Assembly (NCBI GenBank): GCA_934408705.1
Contig: CAKRVL010000004.1
Location: forward strand, 1 to 58,527
Length of the DNA: 58,527 nucleotides
Direction of reading: 5' to 3'
DNA from: an uncultured Blautia sp.
GTDB taxonomy: Bacteria; Bacillota; Clostridia; Lachnospirales; Lachnospiraceae
A program made the position numbers and the translations under genes. Numbering within the stretch: the stretch's first letter is position 1; each line of letters starts with the position of its first letter. This document shows, one piece after another, positions 35,873-44,894 of the stretch. The notes under the pieces were generated by a model. The model saw only the letters and a list, made by a program, of their open reading frames with translations. It did no database searches and was not told the origin of the DNA.

Positions 35873-37066
35873 ATGAAAACATTACAGGATTACATTGACA
35901 AACTTAACAGCCTTAACTTCAAAGAAATGTACAACAACGATTTCTTCTGGACATGGGACAAAACAGATGACGAACTGGAAGCAGTATTTACAGTTGCTGA
36001 TGCTCTTCGTTTCATGAGAGAAAATAACATCTCCACAAAAGTATTTGAGAGCGGACTTGGAATCTCCATTTTCCGTGACAATTCCACACGTACTCGTTTC
36101 TCCTTTGCTTCTGCCTGCAATCTTCTCGGACTTGAGGTACAGGATCTGGATGAGAAAAAATCTCAGATTGCACATGGTGAAACTGTTCGTGAAACAGCTA
36201 ACATGGTTTCCTTCATGGCTGATGTGATCGGTATCCGTGATGACATGTACATCGGAAAAGGACACACCTATCAGAAAGAATTCATGGACGCTGTAACAGA
36301 GGGAAATAAAGATGGTATCCTTGAGCAGAGACCTACTCTTGTAAACCTTCAGTGTGACGTTGATCATCCTACACAGTGTATGGCAGATATGCTCCACATC
36401 ATCCACGAGTTCGGCGGTGTTGAGAATCTGAAAGGCAAAAAGCTTGCTATGACATGGGCTTACTCTCCATCCTATGGTAAACCACTCTCCGTTCCGCAGG
36501 GTGTTATCGGACTTATGACACGTTTCGGTATGGACGTTGTTCTGGCTCATCCGGAAGGATATGACGTAATGCCAGAGGTTGAGGAGATTGCTAAGAAGAA
36601 TGCAAAAGCTTCCGGCGGATCCTTCACCAAAACAAACAGCATGGAAGAAGCTTTCAAGGATGCTGATATCGTTTATCCTAAGAGCTGGGCTCCATTCGCA
36701 GCAATGGAAAAACGTACCAATCTCTATGGCGAGGGCGACTTCGACGGAATCGATAAGCTTGAGAAAGAGCTTCTTGCTCAGAACGCAAACCACAAAGACT
36801 GGGCTTGCACAGAAGAGCTTATGAAGACTACCAAGGACGGCAAGGCTCTTTATCTCCACTGTCTGCCAGCTGATATCACAGGCGTAAGCTGTGAGACCGG
36901 TGAGGTTGATGCAAGCGTATTCGATCGTTACCGTATCCCGCTTTACAAAGAAGCAAGCTTCAAACCATATGTAATCGCAGCAATGATCATGCTCTCCAAA
37001 TTTGAAAATCCACAGGATATCCTGAAAAAACTGGAAGTAAAAGCTGCTCCGAGAATTATGGAATAA
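35873..37066 (+). CDS. ygeW: Knotted carbamoyltransferase YgeW
   Basis: 397 residues, longer than ornithine or aspartate carbamoyltransferase. The carbamoyl-phosphate motif STRTR is at 71-75, and HCLPAD lies near residue 327. In purine breakdown it is thought to run toward carbamoyl phosphate by phosphorolysis of a ureido compound such as 2,3-diureidopropionate or its mono form, feeding the adjacent carbamate kinase. Direction and exact substrate are inferred. Confidence 0.93.
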   Translation: MKTLQDYIDKLNSLNFKEMYNNDFFWTWDKTDDELEAVFTVADALRFMRENNISTKVFESGLGISIFRDNSTRTRFSFASACNLLGLEVQDLDEKKSQIAHGETVRETANMVSFMADVIGIRDDMYIGKGHTYQKEFMDAVTEGNKDGILEQRPTLVNLQCDVDHPTQCMADMLHIIHEFGGVENLKGKKLAMTWAYSPSYGKPLSVPQGVIGLMTRFGMDVVLAHPEGYDVMPEVEEIAKKNAKASGGSFTKTNSMEEAFKDADIVYPKSWAPFAAMEKRTNLYGEGDFDGIDKLEKELLAQNANHKDWACTEELMKTTKDGKALYLHCLPADITGVSCETGEVDASVFDRYRIPLYKEASFKPYVIAAMIMLSKFENPQDILKKLEVKAAPRIME

Positions 37067-37078
37067 GGCTTTTTTTGG

Positions 37079-37104
37079 GGGCTGTAGGAATACAGCCCTT
37101 TTTT
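37079..37104 (+). terminator. Intrinsic terminator between ygeW and carbamate kinase
   Basis: GGGCTGTA (37079-37086), GGAA loop, TACAGCCC (37091-37098), then T6. It lies between two genes of one pathway on the same strand, so it probably acts as a partial terminator that lowers kinase expression. Confidence 0.75.
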
Positions 37105-37134
37105 CATAAACATTTATTGGAGGAGGTTTTTACC

Positions 37135-38079
37135 ATGTATAAAAGAAAACGTATTGTAGTTGCTCTTGGCGGCAATGCTCTTGGAAATACACTTCCCGAA
37201 CAGATGATTGCTGTAAAGTCTACAGCAAAGGCTCTCTGCGATCTTATCGAAGAAGGTCATCAGGTAGTAGTAGTTCACGGCAACGGACCACAGGTAGGCA
37301 TGATCAACAATGCCATGACCGCCCTCACACATGAGGATAAAGCGCAGCCAAACACACCACTTTCCGTCTGTGTTGCAATGAGCCAGGCTTATATCGGCTA
37401 CGATCTTCAGAACGCTCTTCGTGAAGAGCTTCGCAAACGTGGCTTTATGAGAACACCGGTTGTTACAGTCGTTACCCAGGTACGTGTAGATCCGGAAGAT
37501 CCTGCATTTGAGAATCCAAGTAAACCTATAGGTAAATTCTTAACAAAAGAGGAAGCTGATTTCCAGGCAAAGGCTTATGGCCACATTATGAAAGAAGATG
37601 CTGGCAGAGGCTACCGCCGTGTAGTTGCATCTCCAAAGCCTGTTGAAATCGTGGAGCTGGATGCCATTAACAGCCTTGTAGATGCGAACAAAATCGTTAT
37701 CTGCTGTGGCGGTGGCGGAATCCCGGTTACTTTGGATGACCATCATCTGAAGGGAGCTTCTGCAGTAATTGACAAGGATTTTGCAAGCTGCCTGCTGGCA
37801 AAACAGCTGGATGCAGATATGCTGATCATCCTTACTGCTGTAGAAAAGGTTGCTGTCAACTTTGGAAAAGAAAACGAGAAATGGCTGGATGACCTCACCG
37901 TTACCCAGGCTAAGAAATATATTGAAGAAGGACAGTTCGCTGCCGGTTCCATGTTACCAAAGGTTCAGGCCTGCGTGGATTTCGCAAGCTCCGGAGCCGG
38001 AAGAACAGCTATGATCACTCTGCTTGAGAAAGCAAAAGATGGTATTAAAGGAAATACCGGAACACAGATTCATTTATAA
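37135..38079 (+). CDS. arcC: Carbamate kinase
   Basis: 314 residues. Makes ATP from carbamoyl phosphate and ADP. RIVVALGGNALGNT at the start, VVHGNGPQVG, CCGGGGIPV and DKDFASCLLAKQL are family motifs. Equivalent to yqeA of the E. coli purine cluster. Start at 37135 after GGAGGAGG. It is the energy-yielding end of the ygeX-Y-W unit. Confidence 0.95.
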   Translation: MYKRKRIVVALGGNALGNTLPEQMIAVKSTAKALCDLIEEGHQVVVVHGNGPQVGMINNAMTALTHEDKAQPNTPLSVCVAMSQAYIGYDLQNALREELRKRGFMRTPVVTVVTQVRVDPEDPAFENPSKPIGKFLTKEEADFQAKAYGHIMKEDAGRGYRRVVASPKPVEIVELDAINSLVDANKIVICCGGGGIPVTLDDHHLKGASAVIDKDFASCLLAKQLDADMLIILTAVEKVAVNFGKENEKWLDDLTVTQAKKYIEEGQFAAGSMLPKVQACVDFASSGAGRTAMITLLEKAKDGIKGNTGTQIHL

Positions 38080-38106
38080 TCTCACAATAAAGCGGATTTT
38101 CCATAT

Positions 38107-38154
38107 AAAAAGACCTTCTGCACGATACCTATAATATCTGCAGAAAGTCTTTTT
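38107..38154. terminator. Bidirectional terminator, arcC and BMC genes
   Basis: Arms 38107-38122 and 38139-38154 pair at 15 of 16 positions, A5 on one side and T5+ on the other. It closes both converging units. Confidence 0.88.
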
Positions 38155-38156
38155 TA

Positions 38157-38444
38157 TTATTTGTGGTGTTTCTCTTCCTCTTCTCTCACCAGTCTTGCTG
38201 TTTCTTCTGACGGTGCAGGAATCACAGCTGCGGCTACAACCTTACAGAATGGGTTCTCCTTCGCAGCATCTACTGCAGCCTTCACTGCTGCTACATCACC
38301 ATTTATAAATATTGTTACATGGCCTCCGCACTTAGTATGCCAGGTACGGAATTCCACTTCTGATGTTTTCAGCATCTGGTCAAGGACAACCACTGCATTA
38401 CAGCTTCCCAGAACCTCTACTAATCCTAATGCTCCATATGACAT
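38157..38444 (-). CDS. BMC-domain shell protein (hexamer type)
   Basis: 95-residue single bacterial microcompartment (BMC) domain. ALGLVEVLGSCNAVVVLDQMLKTSEVEF, the GGHVTIFINGDVAAVKAAVDAA core and VIPAPSEE end match PduA/EutM-type hexameric shell proteins. A short charged tail (REEEEKHHK) extends it. It follows the second BMC gene by 23 nt with AGGAGG upstream. Being inside the purine locus, it suggests a protein-shelled organelle for part of that pathway. No pentamer (BMC-P) gene is visible in the window. Confidence 0.9.
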   Translation of the reverse strand: MSYGALGLVEVLGSCNAVVVLDQMLKTSEVEFRTWHTKCGGHVTIFINGDVAAVKAAVDAAKENPFCKVVAAAVIPAPSEETARLVREEEEKHHK

Positions 38445-38467
38445 CTTCTATTTCCTCCTGACATATT

Positions 38468-38767
38468 CTATTTATTAATGGTCATCTTAAGTGCCACTTC
38501 AGTATCTGCGGTAGGTGATGCTATCACAGTATGGGAAACCACCTCACCAAGAGACTTAGCTGTCTCTAATGCTACTTCCATCGCTGCATTTACATCGGAT
38601 ACACTGCCGCGCATTTTCACACATGCGCCACTTTTCAGTCGGTTACGCTCTACACTCTGAATTGTTACATTTGCAGCCTTAGACGCTGCATCAAGAGCAA
38701 CAAAGCAAGCTACCAGGTTATCCAGCTCAAATACCCCAACTGCCATACCATTATAGTTTTCTGCCAT
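38468..38767 (-). CDS. BMC-domain shell protein, second paralogue
   Basis: 99-residue single BMC domain, quite different from its neighbour. AVGVFELDNLVACFVALDAASKAANVTIQS, RLKSGACVKMRGSVSDVNAAMEVALETA and HTVIASP follow the family order, but the usual Gly-rich pore loop reads KSGACVKM, so the pore is likely different. First gene of a two-gene unit with its own promoter; AAGGAGG lies 5 nt before the ATG. The two together could form mixed shell facets. Confidence 0.88.
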   Translation of the reverse strand: MAENYNGMAVGVFELDNLVACFVALDAASKAANVTIQSVERNRLKSGACVKMRGSVSDVNAAMEVALETAKSLGEVVSHTVIASPTADTEVALKMTINK

Positions 38768-38822
38768 TTTATCCTCCTTATGAGACGGGAAAATGGTTCT
38801 CCCGACTGCTGTCTTTTACATC

Positions 38823-38864
38823 AGTATACCTTGTTTTTATCATAATTACAAGCCATATTTAGCT
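38823..38864 (-). promoter_or_regulatory. Promoter of the BMC pair
   Basis: On the minus strand: TTGTAA (38851-38846), 17-nt spacer, TATACT (38828-38823). AGCTAAATAT (38864-38855) lies 3 nt upstream of the -35; the same ten bases occur before the ygeX promoter. The BMC genes can therefore be made independently of mocA while sharing a control signal with ygeX. Confidence 0.6.
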
Positions 38865-38946
38865 ATAATCTCACAAAAATTCACAACACCCAACACAATC
38901 CCACATTTTTCTTGCAAATATATTCAATTTTTGCATTGTTTTATGC

Positions 38947-39525
38947 TTATTGCTTAACATCCATATCTGTGAGCTCTTTTTCATCCTTCACCTTCAAAAC
39001 CGCAGTATCATCTCTGTGTGCAGTTATCACAGATTTTCCACCTCTGTCGCCAGTGACCAAAAACAGTTCATCATAATATTTCCTTGTAAAGATACATGGA
39101 TTTCCAAGCTTTCCTTCCCAGGAAACACAAGCTATTCCTTTACCGGATGTTTCCAAAAGCTCAATGAGCCTGCAAATTGTCTCAGCAGTAAGCCATGGCT
39201 GGTCAGATACTGTAAAAAGACAGGCATCCATATCCAGATTTGCTTTCAGGCCTATTTTTAAGGATGAAGATATTCCCTCATCAGGATGTGGGTTAATATA
39301 TACCTTAGCACCTAACGCCCTCGCTTCCAGCTCTATTTCTTCGTACTGGGTAACAACAGTGATCATTTCATAACAACACTTTTGCTCTCGAAGCTTTTCT
39401 GCCACAACCGCCAGCTTCTCCAGAATATGCCGGTACATAGGCTTGCCGTCTATTTCGTATAAAAGCTTATTACTTCCAAACCGCCGGCTATTCCCTGCTG
39501 CCAGCATGATCAATGCAATTTTCAT
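38947..39525 (-). CDS. mocA: Molybdenum cofactor cytidylyltransferase, MocA/YgfJ type
   Basis: 192-residue nucleotidyltransferase. LAAGNSRRFGSNKLL is the nucleotide-binding start and FTVSDQPWLT holds the metal-binding Asp; NPHPDEGISSSLKIGL is typical of MocA. It would make molybdopterin cytosine dinucleotide for the hydroxylases in this locus. Overlaps yqeC by 4 nt (ATGA). Confidence 0.92.
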   Translation of the reverse strand: MKIALIMLAAGNSRRFGSNKLLYEIDGKPMYRHILEKLAVVAEKLREQKCCYEMITVVTQYEEIELEARALGAKVYINPHPDEGISSSLKIGLKANLDMDACLFTVSDQPWLTAETICRLIELLETSGKGIACVSWEGKLGNPCIFTRKYYDELFLVTGDRGGKSVITAHRDDTAVLKVKDEKELTDMDVKQ

Positions 39526-40247
39526 AACTCATTTGCCTCTTTCAGACTTCCGTATGCAGCAACTGTGCCTTGCCTCTTAAGATCTTCTACGATATGCTGC
39601 GCTGACCGGGGATCCGGCAATACATCTGCTTTGTTTAAGTATACACGATAAACTTTATGATCCACATTTTTGTACAGACCGTGAACAGAAGTTGCTATCT
39701 TCTCAATATCCTCTTCGGTAACAGGTGCATCCAGGTTTTTCTTAAGGAAAGAACTGGTATATTCTGCTCTGTGGGCAGTTTTACAAATAGGCTTACCAAG
39801 GCAGTCCAACCCGATCACACTTACAACTACATCTGCAAAATCAGGAATTACAGGCTCCCAGTCAGCGGGAACCTTCAAGGGTTTCCGCTTCGATCCGTCA
39901 GCCTCAATTAGCATTACATCACATAAAGGAATCAGCGTCTGAAGGTCTGTTGCTTCTATTGAACACATTTTTCCGGAAATAGCTTCAATATCAGCAACTG
40001 CTGCAAATCCGTGTTTTTCCAGTATTTCCGGAACTTTTTCAAGCTCTGTACTGCATACCAGAGGCAGCACAGGATCATAAGCCATATGGGTTGTTGTTGA
40101 AATAATAACCTTCTTACCTATAGCCTGCAATTCTTCATTCAGCCGATAAATCAGGCTGGTCTTTCCTCCGCCGCCCACTACAGCGATCACTGGGTATTTC
40201 TCTATATCCAGCTTTAATAAATCAAGAAAATATCCGTTTTTTTTCAT
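39522..40247 (-). CDS. yqeC: Selenium-dependent hydroxylase accessory protein YqeC
   Basis: 241 residues. A P-loop AVVGGGGKTSLIYRL near residue 25, STTTHM, and LIEADGSKRKPLKVP match YqeC. It belongs to the yqeB-yqeC-mocA set found with molybdenum hydroxylases that carry a labile selenium cofactor. The exact reaction is not established. Confidence 0.92.
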   Translation of the reverse strand: MKKNGYFLDLLKLDIEKYPVIAVVGGGGKTSLIYRLNEELQAIGKKVIISTTTHMAYDPVLPLVCSTELEKVPEILEKHGFAAVADIEAISGKMCSIEATDLQTLIPLCDVMLIEADGSKRKPLKVPADWEPVIPDFADVVVSVIGLDCLGKPICKTAHRAEYTSSFLKKNLDAPVTEEDIEKIATSVHGLYKNVDHKVYRVYLNKADVLPDPRSAQHIVEDLKRQGTVAAYGSLKEANEL

Positions 40248-40290
40248 CCCCGCCTCCTCTACACAGCATTTTCAAAAATCCTGGCTCAAT

Positions 40291-41109
40291 TTATTTTTCA
40301 GGTAAAACACCCTGATTTAGCAAAATCTCCACCACACTTCCGGCAATGCATCTTGCCTTGTCTGAAATAGTAAAGCAGTTCTTTTTTTCCTCTTTTCTCG
40401 GGTCTATATCGGCAATCTTCATTCCTTTGGGAACATCGTAGCCCTCTCGTATAATTCCTCTTAGAACACCCGTTATAGAGGCTTCTACAGGCATTTCACC
40501 CACATAGGCAATAATCTGTCCCTTCTCTACAATATCAGCAATATGGGCAATATTACGAATCCTTCCCGCACCTGGGGAATGAATAACACGTTCTTTACTC
40601 ACACCGCCAACCATCCCGGGTACACCTGTATTCGGTACAGCAGGGCCCTCGCTGATAATTCTTGCCAGATCATGGCCTCGCATAGTCTCCACAACATAAT
40701 CTACATCTTCACCTGCCAGAAATCCAGGGCCAAGACCGATGGTAAGAGGCGCCATAGCCCTTACAGTTCCAAGATTCCGTTTTGCCAGAATGGCATCCAC
40801 AAGAGCGGAAACTCTTCCTGTGACAGACAATTCACCAATACTTTTACCTGACGGATCCACCATAAGCGGGATCTCGCCATTCTGCCAGATTTTTTCACAT
40901 TCCATCAGGGAATTTACCCTCCGGCAGGTTACTCCCTCTACAACAGCCTCTCCATCATACACAGCTTCGCAAAACGCAACCTTTCTTCGGATTGCACTAG
41001 GTTTTTCACATTCTAAAATCAATACGCGGTAGCTGCAGCGATACAGTCTGTGGATCACACCACTTGCCAGATCGCCGCCGCCCCGGACGATTATACATTT
41101 ATCATCCAT
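40291..41109 (-). CDS. yqeB: Selenium-dependent molybdenum hydroxylase protein YqeB
   Basis: 272 residues. IVRGGGDLASGVIHRLYRCSYRVLILE is a Rossmann-like start; APLTIGLGPGF, VETMRGHDLARI and HSPGAGRI are family segments. Known as the EF2563/YqeB family, a marker for labile-selenium molybdenum hydroxylases. Separated from xdhC by a terminator-like hairpin. Confidence 0.92.
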   Translation of the reverse strand: MDDKCIIVRGGGDLASGVIHRLYRCSYRVLILECEKPSAIRRKVAFCEAVYDGEAVVEGVTCRRVNSLMECEKIWQNGEIPLMVDPSGKSIGELSVTGRVSALVDAILAKRNLGTVRAMAPLTIGLGPGFLAGEDVDYVVETMRGHDLARIISEGPAVPNTGVPGMVGGVSKERVIHSPGAGRIRNIAHIADIVEKGQIIAYVGEMPVEASITGVLRGIIREGYDVPKGMKIADIDPRKEEKKNCFTISDKARCIAGSVVEILLNQGVLPEK

Positions 41110-41143
41110 TTATTTATCCCGTCCGTCTAATTGTTTTATAAAA

Positions 41144-41162
41144 GGCGGGGAAGCTCCCCGCC
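41144..41162 (-). terminator. GC-rich terminator between xdhC and yqeB
   Basis: GGCGGGGA (41144-41151), AGC loop, TCCCCGCC (41155-41162): an 8-bp GC stem followed on the minus strand by TTTTAT. It probably lowers expression of the maturation genes relative to the enzyme subunits. Confidence 0.7.
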
Positions 41163-41170
41163 CTCTCATA

Positions 41171-41662
41171 TCATTCTTTTTCAGCTGACATATTTTCTTT
41201 GTTTACCTTCTCCACTGCATTCACAATATTCTCATATCCTGTGCAGCGGCAAAGATTTCCTGCCATATGCTTACGGATGGCATCTCTTGTAAGCTCCTCA
41301 CCCCGCTCCAGAAGCACTGTGGCAGACATTACAAACCCAGGTGTACAAAAGCCGCACTGAATAGCACCTTCCTCAATAAATGCCTCCTGGATCCTGGTAA
41401 GCTCGCCGTTTTTCTCAAGCCCTTCCAAAGTACGGATATTTTTGCCCTCTGCCCAGACAGCCAGATAAATGCAGGAATCGATGGTCTCGCCGTCGATAAT
41501 TACAGTACAGGCGCCACACTCTCCTACCTCGCAGCCTTTTTTTACAGAAGTAAGTCCCAGGCGGTTACGCAGCATATCAAGAAGGGACTCTCTGACGTCC
41601 ACGTACTCAGCTACCTCTTTTCCATTTACGGTACACTGTACCAGCCGCATATCCTTTTTCAT
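41171..41662 (-). CDS. xdhC: Xanthine dehydrogenase [2Fe-2S] subunit
   Basis: 163 residues, E. coli xdhC naming. The first [2Fe-2S] cluster uses C44, C49, C52, C64 and the second C103, C106, C138, C140. It carries electrons from the molybdenum site to FAD. Its start overlaps the xdhB stop by one base. Confidence 0.95.
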   Translation of the reverse strand: MKKDMRLVQCTVNGKEVAEYVDVRESLLDMLRNRLGLTSVKKGCEVGECGACTVIIDGETIDSCIYLAVWAEGKNIRTLEGLEKNGELTRIQEAFIEEGAIQCGFCTPGFVMSATVLLERGEELTRDAIRKHMAGNLCRCTGYENIVNAVEKVNKENMSAEKE

Positions 41663-42603
41663 TACTGCTCACCTCCTGTTACTTTATCTCTGGCCATATC
41701 CAGATGATCATCCGCAACTACAACACCTGATACCATACCCCGGCGGATGCTCTCCTTCAGTGCACGGCTGGCAATCTCTCCGCCGATCTGAAGGCGGAAT
41801 GCCTTTGATGCTCTCCAGGAATCTCGTGGATTGATTTCTTCCCTTACCAATTCTTCTACCTTCTGATATAATTCCTCGCCAATTTCCATGCCCTTCAGAG
41901 CCTCCTCCGTCTTCTGGCAGCGGTAAGGCACAGGCGCAGCTACACCGAAGGTAATCCTTACATCCTCCAGAATTTTTTTCTGAGGATCGATCCTGCTGAC
42001 TACACTGCAGCTTAAGGTCGCAATATCCATTGCATTTCTCATGGAATATTTAATATAAAAGCCATGATATCCCTGATAATCCTTTCCCGGAATCACAATA
42101 TGGGTAAGCACATCTCCCTGATGAAGATCCACCCGTCCAGGTCCCAGGTAAAAGTCCTTGATCGGAACCATTCGTCCGCCTGTTCCGTCTGCAATACGCA
42201 GCATAGCATTCAGGGAAAACAAAGTCGGCGCACTGTCTGCACTGACAGCACCATTACATACATTTCCACCAATCGTTCCAATATTACGCACCTGGGGACC
42301 ACCTACCTGGTCTACAGCCTCACCCAGAACAGGGATCAGCTTCCGGATCACCGGATCATTTGTCACATGGGAAAAGGTGGTTCCCGCACCAATAAAAATA
42401 TCACCGGATTCCATCAGCTGGATTCCGCGGATTTCTTTGATATCACGGATACTTACCAAAGATGTACCTGCCATTTTTCCCTCACGAATCTTGATCAGCA
42501 CATCACTTCCACCGGAGATCACCCTGGCATCCGGATGCTCCTTCAGAAGAGTCACCGCTTCCTTAATGGTTTCTGCATTATAATATTTTTCAATATCGTA
42601 CAT
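41662..42603 (-). CDS. xdhB: Xanthine dehydrogenase FAD subunit
   Basis: 313 residues. FAD-binding CO dehydrogenase medium-subunit fold with ARVISGGSDVLIKIREG, IGAGTTFSHV and QVRNIGTIGGNVCNG, the standard FAD motifs. Passes electrons to NAD or another acceptor. Middle gene of xdhA-B-C. Confidence 0.94.
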   Translation of the reverse strand: MYDIEKYYNAETIKEAVTLLKEHPDARVISGGSDVLIKIREGKMAGTSLVSIRDIKEIRGIQLMESGDIFIGAGTTFSHVTNDPVIRKLIPVLGEAVDQVGGPQVRNIGTIGGNVCNGAVSADSAPTLFSLNAMLRIADGTGGRMVPIKDFYLGPGRVDLHQGDVLTHIVIPGKDYQGYHGFYIKYSMRNAMDIATLSCSVVSRIDPQKKILEDVRITFGVAAPVPYRCQKTEEALKGMEIGEELYQKVEELVREEINPRDSWRASKAFRLQIGGEIASRALKESIRRGMVSGVVVADDHLDMARDKVTGGEQ

Positions 42604-42620
42604 TCCTCATGCCCCCTTTC

Positions 42621-44894
42621 TCAGATCAGTCCGGCTTTTGTGAAGCCTTCAATCAGTCTTTGCGGCGTAAGAGGAATCTCTGAAAAGCCCACGCCAGTGG
42701 CATGCAGAACTGCATTACGGATTGCCGGTGCACCAGGAATTGCCGGTGGTTCTCCAAGAGCCTTATTTCCGTATGGGCCCATAGGATCATTCAGTTCTAC
42801 AAATTCAACAGCCAGATCAGGAGTATCCATGGTGGTCATCATTTTATAATCAAGCAAAGTACCATTTAAAGGTCTTCCAGTCTTCTCATCCAGCAAAAGC
42901 TGCTCAGAAAGTCCATAGCCCATTCCCATGGACATACCTCCATGAACCTGCATTTCTGCAAGCTGAGGATTGAGAAGGGTTCCACTGTCATGAACATTTA
43001 TAATATCCAGAACTTTAATCTTGCCAAGCTTCATATCCACTTCAATATCAACAAAGCAGCAACCGCTGGCAACTGTATTTTTCTTCACCTGCTTAGAAAC
43101 CTCTGCAGTAAGAACTGAGGAATTACCAAGGCTGTAATAGCTCTCCATTGCCAGCTCCTCAAGAGAAATTGCCGGCTTTCCATCAGCCAGGATATAACCA
43201 TCCTCCAGCTCCAGACGGTCTACATTTCCAGGAACAAGCGTTCTGGCGTAATCCAGGATCTTCTGCTTCAGCAGCTGTGCACATTCCTTCACTGCAGTAC
43301 CCGTTACAAAAGACTGTCTGGATGCATAAGCACCGGTATCAAACGGTGTTACATCCGTATCCTGCTGGCTCACAATATGTACTCTTGAAATATCCATATG
43401 CAGGGTTTCTGCTGCCATCTGGGAAAATACAGTATCTGCGCCCTGTCCGATTTCTGTGGCTCCAACCTGAAGCTGTACACTTCCATCCTGGTTCAGAGAA
43501 AGTCTTGCTCCTGCGATTTCCAGGGAAATAGGCCATACACCTGTCTTATAGGAAAACAGTGCCATACCCACACCACGTCTGACAGAACCCGTCTGATTCT
43601 GGTAAGCTTTTCGTTTCTCTTCCCAGTGAATATATTCTGCACCTTTCTCCAGGCACTCAAAAATACCATTTGTATTCGCTGCAATAGGTTTCAGATAAGC
43701 ATCCTCATAATAACCATGTATCAGATTCTTTCTGCGGAATTCCAATGGATCCATGCCAATCTCAAATGCAATATCATCCATAAAGCACTCTGTTGCAAAG
43801 CATACCTGCGGAATACCGTAAGCTCTCATCGCTCCGGCTGTAGGACAGTTAGTGTAAACTGTATAAGCCTCTCCCCGGATATTCGGACAGGCGTACTGAA
43901 GCCTGCTGGCAGTCAGTCCATTGGCTGCAATGGCATGTCCGTGAGACGCATAAGCTCCCTGATTAGAATAGGTAGTCATCTCCTTCGCCAGAAGATGTCC
44001 TTCCTCATCTACGCCTGCTGCCATATCATATTCAATAGAATGGCGTGTTCTGGTGTTCGTAAAGGTCTCCTCACGAGTCAGCTCTATCTTCACCGGACGG
44101 CCGCCTACCTGCATGGTAAGAAAAGCATTCAGTGGCTCATAAAGCACCTCCTGCTTATTTCCAAAACCGCCCCCTACATATGGCTTGATCACTCGAACCT
44201 GTCCCCATGGGATTCCCAATGCCTGACCAACCACGCGACGTACGATATGTGGTATCTGTGTGGAAGAAACCACAACAATACGCCCCTTTTCCATATAGGC
44301 ATAAGAAATATTATTCTCGATATGACAGTGCTGGACTATAGGTGTCTTGTAGCTTCTTTCGATCTTTACAGAAGCATCTTCAAGACCTTTGTCAACATCC
44401 CCGATTGCAAAGCTTGAACGGGCCAGAATGTTATCCTTCTTATCCAGATGAATAGGATGTTCACTTCCCCTCATGGAAATCCTTGGACTTAACACCACTG
44501 GATATTCCTCGTATTCTACCTTGATCAGCTTCAGCGCTCTTGATGCCGTCACTTCGTCTTCAGCAACAACAGCTGCAATATCATCGCCATAATACCGCAC
44601 TCTTCCTGTGAGCAGATTACGATCTGCCACATCCTGATGAGCTGGCTCCACGGACCAGGGATGTCCCGGTGTGGGATAACAATGATTCGGTACGTCCTTA
44701 AAGGTAACTACCTTTACTACGCCGTCCAGAGCCTCTGCCTCACTGGTATCAATGGATTTCACCACGCCGTTTCCGATCTTCGCATGATAAACCCGGGCTA
44801 CCAGGCACTTATTCAAAATCAGGTCATCTGTAAACTTCGCACGACCTGTCACTTTCTCATAAGCGTCTACTCTTGGAACTCTCTTTCCAATCAT
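42621..44894 (-). CDS. xdhA: Xanthine dehydrogenase molybdenum subunit
   Basis: 757 residues. MIGKRVPRVDAYEKVTGRAKFTDDL start, GGGFGNKQE, the substrate-site Arg in MRAYGIPQ, ATEIGQGADTV and the catalytic Glu in GEPPAIPGAPA. It oxidises a purine such as hypoxanthine or xanthine at the molybdenum centre. An in-frame extension of 44 codons runs into the structured leader and is rejected because the family starts at MIGKRVPR; AAGGTG lies before the chosen start. Confidence 0.94.
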   Translation of the reverse strand: MIGKRVPRVDAYEKVTGRAKFTDDLILNKCLVARVYHAKIGNGVVKSIDTSEAEALDGVVKVVTFKDVPNHCYPTPGHPWSVEPAHQDVADRNLLTGRVRYYGDDIAAVVAEDEVTASRALKLIKVEYEEYPVVLSPRISMRGSEHPIHLDKKDNILARSSFAIGDVDKGLEDASVKIERSYKTPIVQHCHIENNISYAYMEKGRIVVVSSTQIPHIVRRVVGQALGIPWGQVRVIKPYVGGGFGNKQEVLYEPLNAFLTMQVGGRPVKIELTREETFTNTRTRHSIEYDMAAGVDEEGHLLAKEMTTYSNQGAYASHGHAIAANGLTASRLQYACPNIRGEAYTVYTNCPTAGAMRAYGIPQVCFATECFMDDIAFEIGMDPLEFRRKNLIHGYYEDAYLKPIAANTNGIFECLEKGAEYIHWEEKRKAYQNQTGSVRRGVGMALFSYKTGVWPISLEIAGARLSLNQDGSVQLQVGATEIGQGADTVFSQMAAETLHMDISRVHIVSQQDTDVTPFDTGAYASRQSFVTGTAVKECAQLLKQKILDYARTLVPGNVDRLELEDGYILADGKPAISLEELAMESYYSLGNSSVLTAEVSKQVKKNTVASGCCFVDIEVDMKLGKIKVLDIINVHDSGTLLNPQLAEMQVHGGMSMGMGYGLSEQLLLDEKTGRPLNGTLLDYKMMTTMDTPDLAVEFVELNDPMGPYGNKALGEPPAIPGAPAIRNAVLHATGVGFSEIPLTPQRLIEGFTKAGLI

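Noticed and set aside
33189..38079. Encapsulation peptides on YgeX, YgeY, YgeW or carbamate kinase
   Set aside because: No added amphipathic N- or C-terminal helix with a linker was evident; lengths match the free enzymes. The question needs structure prediction.
43398..44417. 339-codon plus-strand frame opposite xdhA
   Set aside because: Antisense to a strongly conserved molybdenum subunit; no ribosome site and no recognisable motif.
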